Assembly (NCBI GenBank): GCA_036971475.1
Contig: JBAIZL010000002.1
Span: 169,481,024-169,545,023 of the forward strand
Length of the DNA stretch: 64,000 nt
DNA from: Prosapia bicincta
Lineage: Eukaryota; Arthropoda; Insecta; Hemiptera; Cercopidae
Reading direction: 5' to 3'
In this document: positions 23,693 to 35,835 of the stretch, in pieces
Position numbering within the stretch: position 1 is the first letter of the stretch
Layout: each line of letters opens with the position of its first letter
Notes under the pieces: model-generated
The model's database searches: none
Told to the model about the DNA's origin: nothing
Seen by the model: only the letters and a program-made list of their open reading frames with translations
Position numbers and translations under genes: made by a program

Positions 23693-24909
23693 CAAGAGGG
23701 TACCCAAAACAACCAGAATACTATTGCCGTAGGCAGAGTTTGTGTGGTAAACATGTCTGCTGCTAGTTGTGGATAGCCCAATGCATTGAAAGTTCAGTGC
23801 TGCCCGTGTTTTCGGCCTGGCTTGTTCTGTTCACCTGCAGTGATTGGTTTTGCTAGCATTGTTTTGTTTTATATGATGGCAAGTTAAAGTGAACAACATG
23901 CAGCTGTGAAATTTTGTTTTCTACTCAGTAAAAATGGTGCTGGGAGTGTTTTAATGTTAAAAACTGTTTACAAAGTTGATGCTGTGGGAAAACAAGTGGG
24001 GGTGGGGTTTGGTCAGTTTAAAAATGTCGATTGATGACAAACCGCATTTGGAATGTTCATCAACGAAAAAGTTGAAAATATTTCGAGAAATTGTGGTCAC
24101 AAACAGCCTACAGATAATTGATCAACTGTCAGAAAGTAGTGGGTTATCTTGAAGCCCTGTTAAAATTTTAACAAAGATTTGGGAATGAAAAGGATTGCTG
24201 CCAAGTTTTTTCCTGGGGATCTAACTAACAACAAAAAATATCATTGAGTTGAAACATGCCATGCTTTGAAACATTAGCTTAAAACTGACCCAGATTCTCT
24301 TTCAAAGGTCATTACTGGCTATGAGTTTTGGTGCAATGGCTACGACCCAGAAACAAAGGAATAGTCAAGTCAATGGAAGATGATATCGTCACTGAGTAAA
24401 AAAAATGTCAAATCAAATATCAAAACAATGCTGATTTGCTTTTTTGATAGCAAGGGGATAGTCCATTCAGAGTTTGTTCCCCTAGGTCAGACCTTCAATC
24501 AAAGACTTTTATTTGGAGGTTTTAAGAAGATAACATAACCGAGTTTGTCAAAAAAACACTTGATTTATGACAGGCTGGAGATGGATTTTTCCACCTCAAC
24601 AATGCATCTGCACACATAGCCATCTCTGTTACACAGTTTTTGGCTAAAATGGCATGGCCAAGCTTACCCACGCATCTTACTCAACTGACCTGGCTCCTTG
24701 TGACTTTTTTGTGTTTCCACGCATGAAAAGGGCCATGAAAGGACACCGATTCGATAATACTGAATAGGTCAAGAAAAAACCAATTGATGAGCCTTATCTA
24801 AACATGACTAATGGTGAATATTTTGAAGGGGATAAGGTTGTTATTGTGAAATATTTAAAATAATTGAAAATAAATAGCTTTAAAAAAATAATTTTTTTTA
24901 ACCCCCTCG
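23693..24909 (+). pseudogene. Mariner relic with multiple frameshifts
   Basis: 1217 bp between TA at 23691-23692 and TA at 24910-24911. The left end reads caagagggtacccaaaac and the right end is ttaaccccctcg, so the termini only partly pair. Translated pieces are SEQHAAVKFCFLLSKNGAG, VLMLKTVYKVDA, HYWL..LVQWLRPRNK (equivalent to GYE.WCYGYDPETK), DSKGIVHSEFVP-like text, and a catalytic stretch near 24590-24710 (HLNNASAHIAISVTQFLAK, then TDLAPCDFFVFP). The family is distinct from the intact mariner at 21042. Stops occur in every block, so it is long dead. Confidence 0.85.
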
Positions 24910-25075
24910 TATCTGCCTTGGTTTGAGTCATAAAGAAGAATCATGGAGGATAATTTTGATTCATAATATCTCAGTTATATCCCCATCAAGGTTTTAAGGC
25001 CTTACTACACCTAATGAGCAAGAAAAATTTTTGGTCAAGTTGAAACAGTATAAGTTTTGTCCATGTGAAATACCC
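24910..25075. repeat. Right copy of the direct repeat
   Basis: Second copy of the 170-bp repeat at 23516-23690. It begins directly at the right mariner terminus (tatctgccttggttt against tatctcccttggttt). Confidence 0.8.
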
Positions 25076-25234
25076 ATGTGTTTAGAGATTTTAACATTTT
25101 TTTAAAATACAACCTTCAAATATAATTTTTTTGTTTTTTTTTATGAAAATGCATTATAATGGTTTCAAAGTGTAAGACGAGTACTTGGTGGTTAATATCC
25201 TACATTCACCTAAATTAAGAGAATACGGGAAGAA

Positions 25235-25330
25235 TTTTAATATAATTAAATGACACTTAACTAAGTGAATACATAAGGGCTTACTTGCTGACATGTTTGA
25301 AACAATCGTAACTTTTACGAAGCAAATGCC
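25235..25330 (-). mobile_element. PLE family B 3' tail, solitary
   Basis: Contains cttaactaagtgaatacata, gcttacttgctgacatg and acttttacgaagc, as in the tail following the coding relic at 3.6-4.4 kb. No coding sequence is attached. Confidence 0.75.
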
Positions 25331-26865
25331 CCAATTCCTATTGAAACAAATTTTAAACTTTTGTATCGTAATTTTATTTTTTAATACAAATTAAATTTAT
25401 TATAATTCAAGTTTTTCATATCCAAATTTTCTTATAACTATGTTTTTTGTAAATGCGTTTTCAATTTGATTTTTTTGACCAATCCTATTTTGAATATGTA
25501 TCTTTAATCCATCTTGAGATTTTACTTGACCTATGCAACTTGACCATGTGTAAAAACAGCTTCGGTCAATTGAAGCCCTGCTCTTTTGACCCAGGGCCTT
25601 ATTTATAGTTATGGAAAATGCAATTCCTATAAGAATTTTATTCCTTTTCATTTGAAATGGCATGTTAGGATTTGTTTATATTAATTTAATTTTTGGTGAA
25701 AATATGTTTTCTTTCCCAGAACCAGTGATTATTTTTAATTTAATACACTTGTTAAACTTATCTAGTACGATAAAACGTACTCCTGAACCAGATCAAAAAT
25801 TCATATTTCTAACTAACTGTTCATATTAAATACTGTTGAAATATTTGTACTCAGCTGTTTTTCATATAATATTTGTATAGGTGTTGCTCAGCTGAAATAT
25901 TTGAAAATCATACTCAGCTGTTTTTCATTGCAATTCCTTTCTTATGGAAGTTTTTGGTAACTTTAGGTTTCTCAAAACCCTATGAATGTTTAAATTTAGA
26001 AAACCTATATTTTCCCTTCCCCTTCGCATGAATACCTTTAATTTTAGCCATCTGCCAGCTCTGTATGGGCATCCAAGTTCCCACCATTTTTCTCCCAAAA
26101 TTCAGCTAAGGAAATTATATATATGGGAAATTGTTATGAGAGGAATTACTAATTAACTTTATCATTTATTAATATTTAATTATTTATGCGTATGGATAGT
26201 TAGTTTTTAATGTAATGCTTTATTGTCAGTGACATAAACTTGATGAAATATGTATTAAACGTATATTGTTCAATTTTTTTGTAAAACCTATTTTACCAAA
26301 ACTATTTTAACTATAGAGATTTTTTAAAGATAATTTATGTGCATATTTATAATTTTAAAATAATTTTTGTATTCTAAGATAGTTTAGGAGAGAAATAAAA
26401 CCACCAAAACAACGCAATACACTTTAATACAACTGAAGACACAATGTTAAAGTTGTATGTTGTGTGTAAAAAGCTATTACAATACTCTAGGTTATAAAAT
26501 ATACCTGTAGGAAAATTGAATTGAGCGTGATAAGCTCAGGTTCTGCCTGAAGGCATAAAACCTACTCCAATCCCAGTGACATTAGAAAACCAATAGCGCT
26601 TTTATATCCAGGCTTGACTGACATACATAGATGCTGTTTATCAGTATTTCAAGTTCATAGCATGAACAGTTTCATATACAGGATGTGGTGAAGCATAGGG
26701 ATAAATGCAGTTTAGAGCAGTACTATGTTGTTTACAAGGTTGAATAGTAAATGATAATTTTAGAGCTTTGTATATTTATTTTAACTGTAGTTGTTTTTGT
26801 CAGCAGGAATAAAGGTAATAGGGTTTACTGGTTAAATAAAACGTTTTTTTTTAAATAATAGATGG
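25331..26865. other. Intronic sequence, nothing recognised
   Basis: AT-rich. Short phrases such as actcagctgtttttcat repeat locally at 25850-25930. No coding or element signature was found. Confidence 0.5.
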
Positions 26866-26868
<3 letters not shown>

Positions 26869-26927
<59 letters not shown>

Positions 26928-27254
26928 TTGATATTTAACGTTATCCATTGTTTTTCCGTTGCACTGACTTTATGAAGTTAATATATTACTATGTAAGTAA
27001 TTTTATCCACCATTAAGTGCATAATTTTACCTTGAGTGATGAGGCACCTTTCGGTCAATTGACCATTGTCGAATCACTGATGTTTTTCTGTTGTGGATGT
27101 TCGGTCTGTGAAGTTGGTGTTTGTTGACGTTACGCGCACTTTTTCTTGATCTGTGTGTATGATATTTCTATATAGTATGTCTTCTGTATATGTTGTTTGT
27201 GGTTAATGTTGCACTTAATGGTGGATAAAATTACTTACATAGTAATATATTAAC

Positions 27255-27341
<87 letters not shown>

Positions 27342-27380
27342 GTGTGTGTGTGTGCGCGCGTGCGGTGCGCACACGCATGT
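26869..27380 (-). mobile_element. PLE family A 3' end as foldback between (TA)n tracts
   Basis: A (TA)n tract (26869-26925) precedes a minus-strand PLE-A 3' end. The stretch about 27200-27080 encodes DILYR..IHTDQEKVRVTST and TNTNFTDRTST, followed by the tail with ggtcaattgaccgaaagg and ttaacttcataaagtcagtg. An inverted copy of the tail (27211-27257) then reads back out to a second (TA)n (27258-27335) and a (GT)n(GC)n stretch to 27370. Compared with the full copy at 39.6-40.5 kb, only the last ~35 codons remain. Confidence 0.8.
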
Positions 27381-28160
27381 GTGAGTGTATTGAAGGCTAT
27401 ATGATTTGGATAAAACGATACAAGTTTTCCACGATTTGTTGAAACATTGATGACACTTCTTTGACTTGAAGTATAGATTTTAAAAACTTATTCAAAATTT
27501 TTATTAAAAAATAAAAAGTTGTAACAATTATACTATTTAGTAAATTAATTATTAGGAAGTAACTGAAAAAATGTGAATAATATTATAAGATAAATTACAA
27601 AAATAATCCGGATTTATTTTTAAAATTTTAATTTACTTATCAACAACTTTGATTTACTTGATTTACATGTTGTAAAAATTTAGTCCATTTCTTATTTTAA
27701 AAATACCTTTTCAAAATCATTATGCTTGGTTTTGGCATGCACTAAACAAAACATAAATACACATGCACATATTTTATACCAAAACTTGTTTCTAGGTTTG
27801 AGAAAAAACTTTATGAAAGTTTTTATTAGATAAAATATTGAATTCACATTTTTATAAAGTATCAAAAATACCTAGCTGAGATGTGAAGCTTTAATTATGA
27901 AGAACCACCAGCAACAGTTTTATATAATTGATAAAAAAAAAGTATTAAAGAACTTTCCTGTATGAACATTGCCATAAAGAGGTGATTTTTCAGATAGTAA
28001 ATATACATCATAAACAGGTTTCTATATGGAATTTGAAAAAAAATATATTACTGTTTGTACTTGCTGATGTTAGAAAAGTGACTGCAGTAACATTGTTTTT
28101 AGAGGTATAAAATGATATTGTAAAAAAAACATCATTCTCTTCGGATAAGGAGCAAGTAAT
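27381..28160. other. Intronic sequence, nothing recognised
   Basis: AT-rich sequence without open frames or repeats. Confidence 0.5.
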
Positions 28161-28164
28161 ACTA

Positions 28165-28300
28165 ACAAAAAATTTTTTTAAAGTCAATTCCTACTTAGGT
28201 CAACAAAAAAAATATTTTATTTTAGTTACTTTTTATGAAATAATTACAATTATTATAAATAAAGTAACATAACCTATGTTGTTAAAACATTTTTCATTCA
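28165..28300 (-). mobile_element. MITE-430 partial copy
   Basis: Begins aaagtcaattcctacttagg, continues with attttagttactttttatg and stops after acataacctatg. It is the 3' third of the family described at 43163-43550, reversed. Confidence 0.75.
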
Positions 28301-28672
28301 TTAAAACAGGAAACCATTTTTGTAGTAAGTTTGTATTGAAAAACCTGTAAGTTAACTGTAGGAGATTGGTACAAATTTGGATCTGTTATATTACTATTCT
28401 TGATTCTATTATATATTAATATATAGTTTTAGTCATATTTTGAAGAACTGTATGGCCTGAAATAGGAAAATGTTCACAGTTGCTATTTATATAGTAAATT
28501 TTATTACATTAATAAATTATAAAGAAATCACCTGATTCAAATATGCTGTACAAAATGAAAAACTTTATTTAAAAACAAAGTTAGTAAAGCACATTTTGTG
28601 TACAAATTATAAAATTTTTGTTGTTAACTTATTTCTATGTAATTCTAATCTTTTCATTCAATTCCTTCTATT

Positions 28673-28755
<83 letters not shown>

Positions 28756-28756
<1 letters not shown>

Positions 28757-28932
28757 CAACATAGGTTATTCAAATACAAGAATATTTATTAATTTATATT
28801 CAAAGCTTTTCGTTGGTAAACAGTACCAACAGATTATTGTATTTTTCATTCCTGATGATGTTGGTAATGTTTACCAACGAAAAGCTTTGAATATAAATTA
28901 ATAAATATTCTTGTATTTGAATAACCTATGTT
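28756..28932. mobile_element. Foldback with hammerhead core
   Basis: Near-perfect palindrome. The outer end cataggttattcaaatacaa is mirrored at 28932. The arms run through caaagcttttcgttgg to the centre at about 28831-28857. Related to the palindromes at 40555 and 56195. Confidence 0.9.
28848..28892 (+). ncRNA. Candidate hammerhead ribozyme
   Basis: Stem I ATTC (28848-28851) pairs with GAAT (28889-28892). Box CTGATGA is 28852-28858, with one extra T at 28859. Stem II is a perfect 7-bp GTTGGTA/TACCAAC with loop ATGTT. GAAA is 28879-28882. Stem III palindrome AAGCTT is 28882-28887. T28888 is the cleavage-site base (UUU triplet). Apart from the extra T, all core positions fit a type-I hammerhead with tiny stem III. 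The mirrored arm lacks the box. Confidence 0.58.
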
Positions 28933-28963
28933 CTTTTACATTATTAAACAAGAAAACATATTA

Positions 28964-29013
<50 letters not shown>

Positions 29014-29385
29014 ATTAATTAAATATGTTTCATTCATTAATAAAATACTTTTTATTCGTCCTCTCAATTTAAATACATTAAAAAAATTTGTAGTGGATGA
29101 CAATTAATATTAAGTCATTAATTAAATTGAAATAATTATTTTAGTTTTATATGGAAGAAAAATTTTTCACAAATGGGGCAAGGTATGCAATATAGTTATT
29201 TCGTTCTATTTGGCTTAAAATAAGTGATAACATATGATTTCATAAAACAGCTGATTTTACGGTATAGGTTATGTGATAGAACAGTTGTTTTAAGGTATGT
29301 TATGTTACCTCATTTTTAATAATTGTAGCTATTTAATAAAAAGTAACAGATAAAATTTTTGACCTAAGTAGGAGTAAATTTTAAA

Positions 29386-29905
29386 AATTTCATTTTAAAA
29401 ACAAATTTCATTTTCCTAATTGTTGTAAGTGTTTTTATGAATGTGTAAAAGACATATTTTTGTTTTTCAAAATAGATTTCTTTTTTTGTTTTTTTGCTAC
29501 TCAAATCTTGAAACTAGGAGTTTTCTTTATAATTAAATACTACATTAATAAATATGTTAATTCAGTAACAGTCAGGTTCTTGTAGGTGTAATCAGTTTAA
29601 ACAGAGCAAGACCTCTACTTAACTGATGACTTGATATGCTTAATATAAACATAAATAACATGTGAAGCTATCAAACTTATGATATGTTAATAGCCTTAAA
29701 ATACACTTATTTTACAGTTAAGTTTCTTCTTACCTAATTGCATTTTAATGTTGTTGTGGAGATACAACCGTACAACATTTACATTTCTTGAACGTCTTTA
29801 CTTTCAAATGAGTATTTGAAAAAACTGATGCTTGAAATTAAATTATATTAATTAAATATTACGAATAAACTATATTATAAGAAGTAATATAAAGAAAAAA
29901 TGTTT
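29386..29905. other. Intronic sequence between two MITE copies
   Basis: AT-rich sequence with no recognised content. Confidence 0.5.
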
Positions 29906-29911
29906 ACAGAC

Positions 29912-30282
29912 AGTTCTTACTTAGATCAATAAAAAAAATTTATTTTAGTTGTTTTTTCTTAGATAATAACAATTAATATAAATAAGGTAACATAACCTTT
30001 GCATTAAAACAGCTGTTGTACCACATAACCTATAACATAAAATCAGTTGTTGTATGAAATCATGTTATCACTTATTTCAAACCAAATGGAACATAATAAC
30101 TATATTGCATACTTTTCCCCTTTTGTGAAAAGTTTTTTCACTTATAAAACAAACAAAAATTCATTATATTTAATTAATGATATAATATTGAAAAAAACCT
30201 AATAAAATCAATTGTTATCCACCACAAGTTTTAAAAAATGTATTTGAACTTGAGTGGGTGAATAAAAAGTATTTTATGAACG
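29912..30282 (-). mobile_element. MITE-430 copy
   Basis: Reverse-oriented copy: cagttcttacttagatca, then aaaacagctgttgt, catacttttccccttttgtg and cttgagtgggtgaataaaaa. The 5' terminal part is missing. Confidence 0.8.
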
Positions 30283-31070
30283 CTAAAAACACTTGTAAAT
30301 ATGTTACAATTTGCCTGTAGTAGCCTTACTTATATTTGTTAAGGATGGCTGTTCAGGAGATGTGTCTCATTGTCAACTCAGACTGTAACTGTCCTCAAGG
30401 TTTTTTTGGGTTAGGGTGGGTTGGAATATTAGGATGGGAATGTGGGTGTATTTTCTTGAGTATAAGGAATTATGATGTCGAAAAGTTTACTTGAGCCGAG
30501 CACCAAAATACACTTACATCCCCAACCTAATCAACACTAGCTCATGCAAAGATGGAATCAACAAATATAAATTTTATTAAGTATTAGAAATTTCAACAAG
30601 ATCTGTATATGTATATATAAGGACAGTGTGAAAAATGAAAATCCTTTTAGTTTAATAAACAAATATACACACACTTTGTTTATAATGCAGACTAATGCAG
30701 AAGTGTGTTTTATTTGAATATTTCATATTATTTTAAATTGTAAGATTACTTTATAAATTGTGTCCAAGTCAGAGTTATTAGAGTGTAGCTGTTGTGTGAA
30801 ATGTCAAAACACACTTGACATTATTTACTTAAATGCCACTTTATGTGATAGTTTTTGTTTTCAAACAATTGTTATTCTAAAGTAATTTTTAGTTTCTACC
30901 TTGATTATTTTAATTTATAATCATTTGAAGTATGATAGTTGTTTTTTTAAATTATGACATTTTGTGATTATTCGTGTATCATATTTAGTTGATTGAGAAT
31001 TATCATCATTTCAGTCATATTGTAATGATCTTTATCACTTTATTCAATCAATACTGTAACAAGGTCAAAA
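30283..31070. other. Intronic sequence with a small inverted repeat
   Basis: attaggatgggaatgtggg and its near-complement ccccaacctaat (30430-30525) form an imperfect hairpin. Nothing else recognised. Confidence 0.5.
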
Positions 31071-31074
31071 AGTT

Positions 31075-31222
31075 GACTACTAGACAAGTAAACATTGCAG
31101 CCTAATGAGGGGGATACTAGCAGCACTATTACCAGACCGAATAAACATTGCACACAGAAAATATGTGCTGCTAGTACACCTCTCTTTCAACACAATGTTT
31201 ACTCGGTCATTTAGTAGTTATT
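31075..31222. repeat. Imperfect inverted repeat
   Basis: gactactagacaagtaaac and its complement gtttactcggtcatttagtagt close a hairpin whose inner arms are tactagcagcac and gtgctgctagta. MITE-like, no coding sequence. Confidence 0.7.
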
Positions 31223-31491
31223 ACTCCTGCCTGGTATGTGACTTAAACCATTGATATTCTCCGGTTTCAGTGATTTTTTCATGGAAATCATCCTGAAAGT
31301 TAATTGCTGTAACTGTATAAAACATTATTCATGCTTGCGTCCCTATAAAGTTTACCATATTTAGAGAGCAGTACTTCACTCAGCTTCACTCACTAGCTGA
31401 AACATAAAATTTTCAGAGCACTGTCAAGCATGTTCAGTATATGGATTATTGCTTTTTCAAAGTTAGCTAAGCAGAAAGTTGATGGAGATAG

Positions 31492-31759
31492 AGGAGTAAG
31501 TAGTGTGATAGAGGGAAAGAAGTATGCATGTGAATGGATGCATATGAATGCTGCCTGCCATTTATCTAGCTGGAGTTAAGGTGGTTTGTGTCCAGTTTAG
31601 TATCCCTTACAGATGTGTAAAATATGGGAGTAAGTAGTGTAGTAGAGGGAGAGAAGTGTGCATGTGAATGGATGCATATGAATGCTGCCTGCCATTTATC
31701 TAGCTGGAGTTAAGGTGGTTTGTGTCCAGTTTAGTAGCCCTTACAGGTGTGTAAAGTAT
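31492..31759. repeat. Two-copy tandem duplication, 134-bp period
   Basis: gagtaagtagtgt starts at 31494 and 31628. The copies differ at a few bases (gaaagaagtatgc against gagagaagtgtgc). Confidence 0.9.
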
Positions 31760-33945
31760 GAATAATAAAATGATGACGTTTTTGTATAATGATTCAACTG
31801 TGCATTATGGAGCATATAACCACTTTGTAAAACAAGATAATTTTACAATGAAATGTGTATAATATACAGTTTACACCTTATAGGCATTTAGGTCTTAAAT
31901 GTTTGTATATTGTATACACTACAGAAAGTCTAACAAATAATTAAAAATAAAAAAAGATTCATAAATATTTCTTTTTATAATGTTTAAATGGCAATTCTTA
32001 CCAATTATTAACAATGTTAAATAATCTTACAAAAATTCTGTTGGTATAGTGGGGACCATTTAACTGTGCACTTGGCCTTGAGAGATTGGAATAGGCGATA
32101 CATGCAGTGGAGGGGTGCGTTAAGTCAGTTTAAGTACTTTTCTACAAACATGATACGGATTGTCAAAACACTGATTTGCACGAGACAGTCGATATTAAAT
32201 AACTTTGATAATAAATTAGCTTTTGTATGAAATAAAAATCTTGAAGTATGTGTTGAAATATCGGATACAGAAGCCGATGATGTTTTTAGAGCTGATAGTA
32301 CGCAAGATGGTAGGAGTGAGCAAGTGCACGGTTAACTGGATGCATTAATACAAAGTGGTCAGTTACAGGCTATACTCGCACTATTAGATTTAATCTAACA
32401 TTTTTAGTTGCTCTGAAGGAATTATTTTATTTTTTCATTGTATGCGATTGAGGTTCTAAATATGCTTTCTCAAGGATTTTGGGCAGCTACTATCCAATTT
32501 TCGAGTAGATAGCTTGATTGAGACGGTAACCAGGCGTAACAGAAGTGGCAAGCGTTGCCCATGTTAGGGAGCGCCAAAATGTACGAGGGATCAAGAGAGT
32601 GCTGTATTAGGAGTAACCTAACGACGCGAATAATTGCGTAACTGTTAATACTCTAGTTTTTCTATCTGTAATTTTACATATAAATATGCCATAAATGTAT
32701 TTAATAGATTTTTTTATATCAGTGAAGAAGTTTAAAGCCTAATATAATACATACAATTGAAATTGATAATTTAAAACACGTAATAACAATTATTACAATT
32801 GTTAGATTTGCCCTAAGGGCACGAGTAATCACGGCAGTCTCCATAGCACGAGCTATCCCGGGTCAAACAAAACATTGGTAGTTTTTTTATTTTTTTTATA
32901 GCTGTTGGGTTTGTGAGTTGAGAAGTATATGTAGAAATATGAAATAACTAGTTAATTTTATTTGTTGTACAACACTTCATTTACAATTTATTAATTAGCT
33001 TCCCAAACAGATCTTTCACTTTTTACAAACAATAAACCCGTTTTTAATGAACATATATCTTACCAGACTGAATAAAATTGATGATAGGTTAAACCTAACT
33101 CTATCCTTATATGACCTGGTTATCCTGAAAGGCTTGTCCAAGTAAATAAGTCTGAATTTCTTCTTTCTAAGATACAAATTCTGTTCATGATGCAAATATG
33201 CAAAGAAATCAGAGTTTTAAATAGAATGTCTGACAGGCAGTTTTATTGAGAAGCTCAACACAGATATTGACCTTTTTGATTATAAAAGATAAAAATTAAA
33301 TAAATAGTAGAAGAAATGTGCTCTACAGACAAGGCAGATTATCTGCAATTCAAGCAATTTAAAAATTTCATTATTAAATGTTTCCTAAGCAGTAAATTGG
33401 AGATTAAAAATAATCTATGTTGTAAAGCAAAAAGCAGACTTTTCTTTAAAAAATTGTTATTGTTTATAAGTGACCCAATTCCAATTTATTATTTTTCTTT
33501 TTATTAAGTTGGATTTTATTTTAAACCAACCAGAAAGTAAATTTGTACGTGTATTGAAAAGTTTTAATTTAAATATACAGCATTAGTTATAATAGTATTA
33601 TTGATTTAGTGTGTTGAAAAAAAAATTAGAAACAAGAATATTTTACACCATGTGGTTAAAATTATGTTGTTTCTTCAAAGAGTTAAATTGTTTTACAAAG
33701 AACTTAACCCTACAAGATTTGCATCACAGTACTGAAGCGCAAGCCTACTGAGTTAATTCCATTCTTTTTGCAGTAAAATTATCTGTGCTGGTTTGCTTCT
33801 TATCTTTGCTTGACTTTACTCCCATATGTTTCAGTTTGATTGTAAAGCCGATTATTTTCTGCTTTCCAAATAAAGTTTTGTAAATCTTTGTATGATTAGC
33901 ATAAACGTTTTAAGGTTCTTATTTGATTTAAAGGCAGTATTAAAG
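31760..33945. other. Intronic sequence with a MITE-like inverted repeat
   Basis: ccatttaactgtgcacttgg (32054) and a near-complement (agcaagtgcacggttaactgg, 32316) suggest a small pogo-type MITE at about 32045-32345. GC-richer patches at 32520-32640 and 32810-32880 were not identified. Confidence 0.45.
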
Positions 33946-33949
33946 AGAA

Positions 33950-34450
33950 TATGTGATTTGTATTGGGTTGGTTTGTTCAATATGTTTGTGCATTGTGTTT
34001 TTGTGTGTCTGTAAATTTCATATTGTTCTAGTGTGTTGAGATATGTAGGATTTCTAGGTTATGGTAAATGTCTGTGTATTTGTGTCCTGTTTCTTTTATG
34101 TGATTGTAAAATGCTAAGTTGGTGTTCCTCGACTCTTTGTTTAAAGCTGCGACCTGTTTGCCCAATGTAGAATTTGTTGCACTTGTTGCAGTTTAATTTG
34201 TATATGCCTGATGCTTTAGTTTATCTTTGTTGTTGGTGTCGTGTTATATTTTGTATTGTAAATTGTTATTAGTTTTGTATGCTATTTTGTATCCGTTTTT
34301 TTGAAATGTGTGGGCTATTTCATTTGATGTTCTGTTTATGTATAGTATTGTGATGTGTTTGTTTTCCCTCTCTGTAGTGTTAATTTTAGTGTTTTTTTTT
34401 TGTATATTGTATATTCTGATTTAAACATGTAAGTTTTTTGTTTTCTGAAT
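33950..34450 (-). pseudogene. Penelope-like GIY-YIG endonuclease relic (family C)
   Basis: Minus strand. SGIYKLNCNKCNKFYIGQT near 34225-34165 keeps both GIY and YIG, followed by GRSFKQRVEEHQLS, FYNHIKETGHKYTDIYHNL, and after a frameshift LEQYEIYRHTKTQ and TNILNKPTQYKSHI. It is the C-terminal endonuclease of a Penelope-like retroelement. The upstream linker at 34230-34450 is too decayed to read. The final block is nearly the same as in the plus-strand fragment at 36.3 kb, so both belong to one subfamily. Confidence 0.82.
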
Positions 34451-34552
34451 TAATTTTCCTATATTTTGAAGTTAGGGGAAATGTATGAAATAGAATATTG
34501 CTATAGAAGTGTAAATGTATAAGTTAACCACTATAAAAAGTTAATTCAACAG

Positions 34553-34742
34553 AAATTTCAGATTCCAAAAGTCTGAAGAAATTTCAGATTCCAAAGGTCT
34601 GAAAAAATTTCAGATTCCAAAAGTCTGAAGAAATTTCAGATTCCGGAGGTCTGCAGAAATTTCAGATTCCAAAGGTCTGAAGAAATTTCAGATTCCAAAA
34701 GTCTGAAGAAATTTCAGATTCCAAAAGTCTGAAGAAATTTCA
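34553..34742. repeat. Minisatellite, 26-bp unit, about 7 copies
   Basis: Units of aaatttcagattccaaaag plus tctgaag. The internal palindrome cagattccaaaagtctg lets each unit form a small hairpin. Copies are nearly identical. Confidence 0.93.
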
Positions 34743-35830
34743 GCAATGAAGTAGAACTACTTTTAATTAGTAGTTTAAAATGGTTGTCACTTTAATTTGT
34801 GACACAATTTGGAGAAAATGGTACATTGGACGACAAATTAAGCATGAGATATATCACACTATAATTTGTAGTCAAGTGTAGCTTGTAAAAAAAACTAAAA
34901 TTTTTAAAAAAAGACAAATATCACTTTGTTTTAGATTTTATTTTTTTTCACTTTATAAAATATACAAAACTTTATTACCTCAAGGATTCTTTATAAAAAA
35001 GGACACTATGTTAGTAAAAAACACTAGGTTTGTCTTATAAATTCTTAATCAGTACAATTTTTACTGATGCAATGTCTGTTTTTATATAATTTTTTATTTT
35101 TCAAAAATTTGCAAACATAAAAGTTTAACTTTAATCAATATATAAGGGATTAGGTATCAAATGAGGTTGTTTTTTCTCAACAATCAAATTAAAGAGTTCT
35201 CTTGATTGTGTCCTTTGTTCTTAAAAACAAATGAAATATAGTTCTAAAATTTTTCTTGGTATAATAAACTTATAAATTCCTAGTAGTTATCTAGTTAAAA
35301 CAAGCTTCGGGCAATAATTGTTGATAACGTAATGCACCTGACCATTAGCTGTTTCAGATTGTTAAACAAGCTTTAGCTGAACAAATATTTCCCTATAGAT
35401 ATGAGTTTTTAATTTAGGATAAACTTAAATCATGTTTCAATTGCAAATTACTTTTTATCCTAACAACTTATCCCCGCAGTTAGCAAAAATTGTTATACTC
35501 AAATTTTTAGGAGTGTTAAATTTGTTAGGTAATGCTTTTATTTTTTAAAAAATAATTTATTTAATAAATGAATATTAAACAATTAACATATAGTCTTAAA
35601 TATTTAGAAGTTTTTACATTTAACAATGGAACACTTAGTATAGATTAAAATTATGTAACAGATATAACTGTTACTAAAAACAAAGAAAATCATAAGAAAA
35701 TAATAATATATGTATATTCAAGTACATTTTTCTGCCTTTCCTACTATTACAATATTTTCCTTTGTTGATGAGTTTCAGTATGACTTCATTTTCAAATCTC
35801 TAAGCATATCTCTATTTGACTCTATTCAAT
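34743..35830. other. Intronic sequence, nothing recognised
   Basis: AT-rich. 35730-35800 shares cctttccta..ttacaatatt and ttgttga with one arm of the inverted repeat at 60.3 kb. Confidence 0.5.
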
Positions 35831-35835
35831 TAGAG

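Larger units (their letters stand above)
28655..29385 (+). mobile_element. MITE-430 copy expanded by microsatellite and foldback
   Basis: The 5' end ttcaattccttctattag (28659) runs into (CT)n at 28678-28711, (TA)n at 28712-28754, a 177-bp palindrome, and another (TA)n at 28965-29010. The body then resumes at aataaaatactttttattcg and ends near ctaagtaggagtaaatt. Other copies have cactctcc and tatatatctt at this spot, so the microsatellites probably grew from those seeds and the palindrome sits inside the TA tract. Confidence 0.8.

Noticed and set aside
32810..32880. GC-rich patch considered as a tRNA or SINE head
   Set aside because: No A/B-box pair or cloverleaf could be drawn.
34553..34742. 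Regular 26-bp repeats considered as a CRISPR array
   Set aside because: No unique spacers between repeats; eukaryotic context; plain minisatellite.
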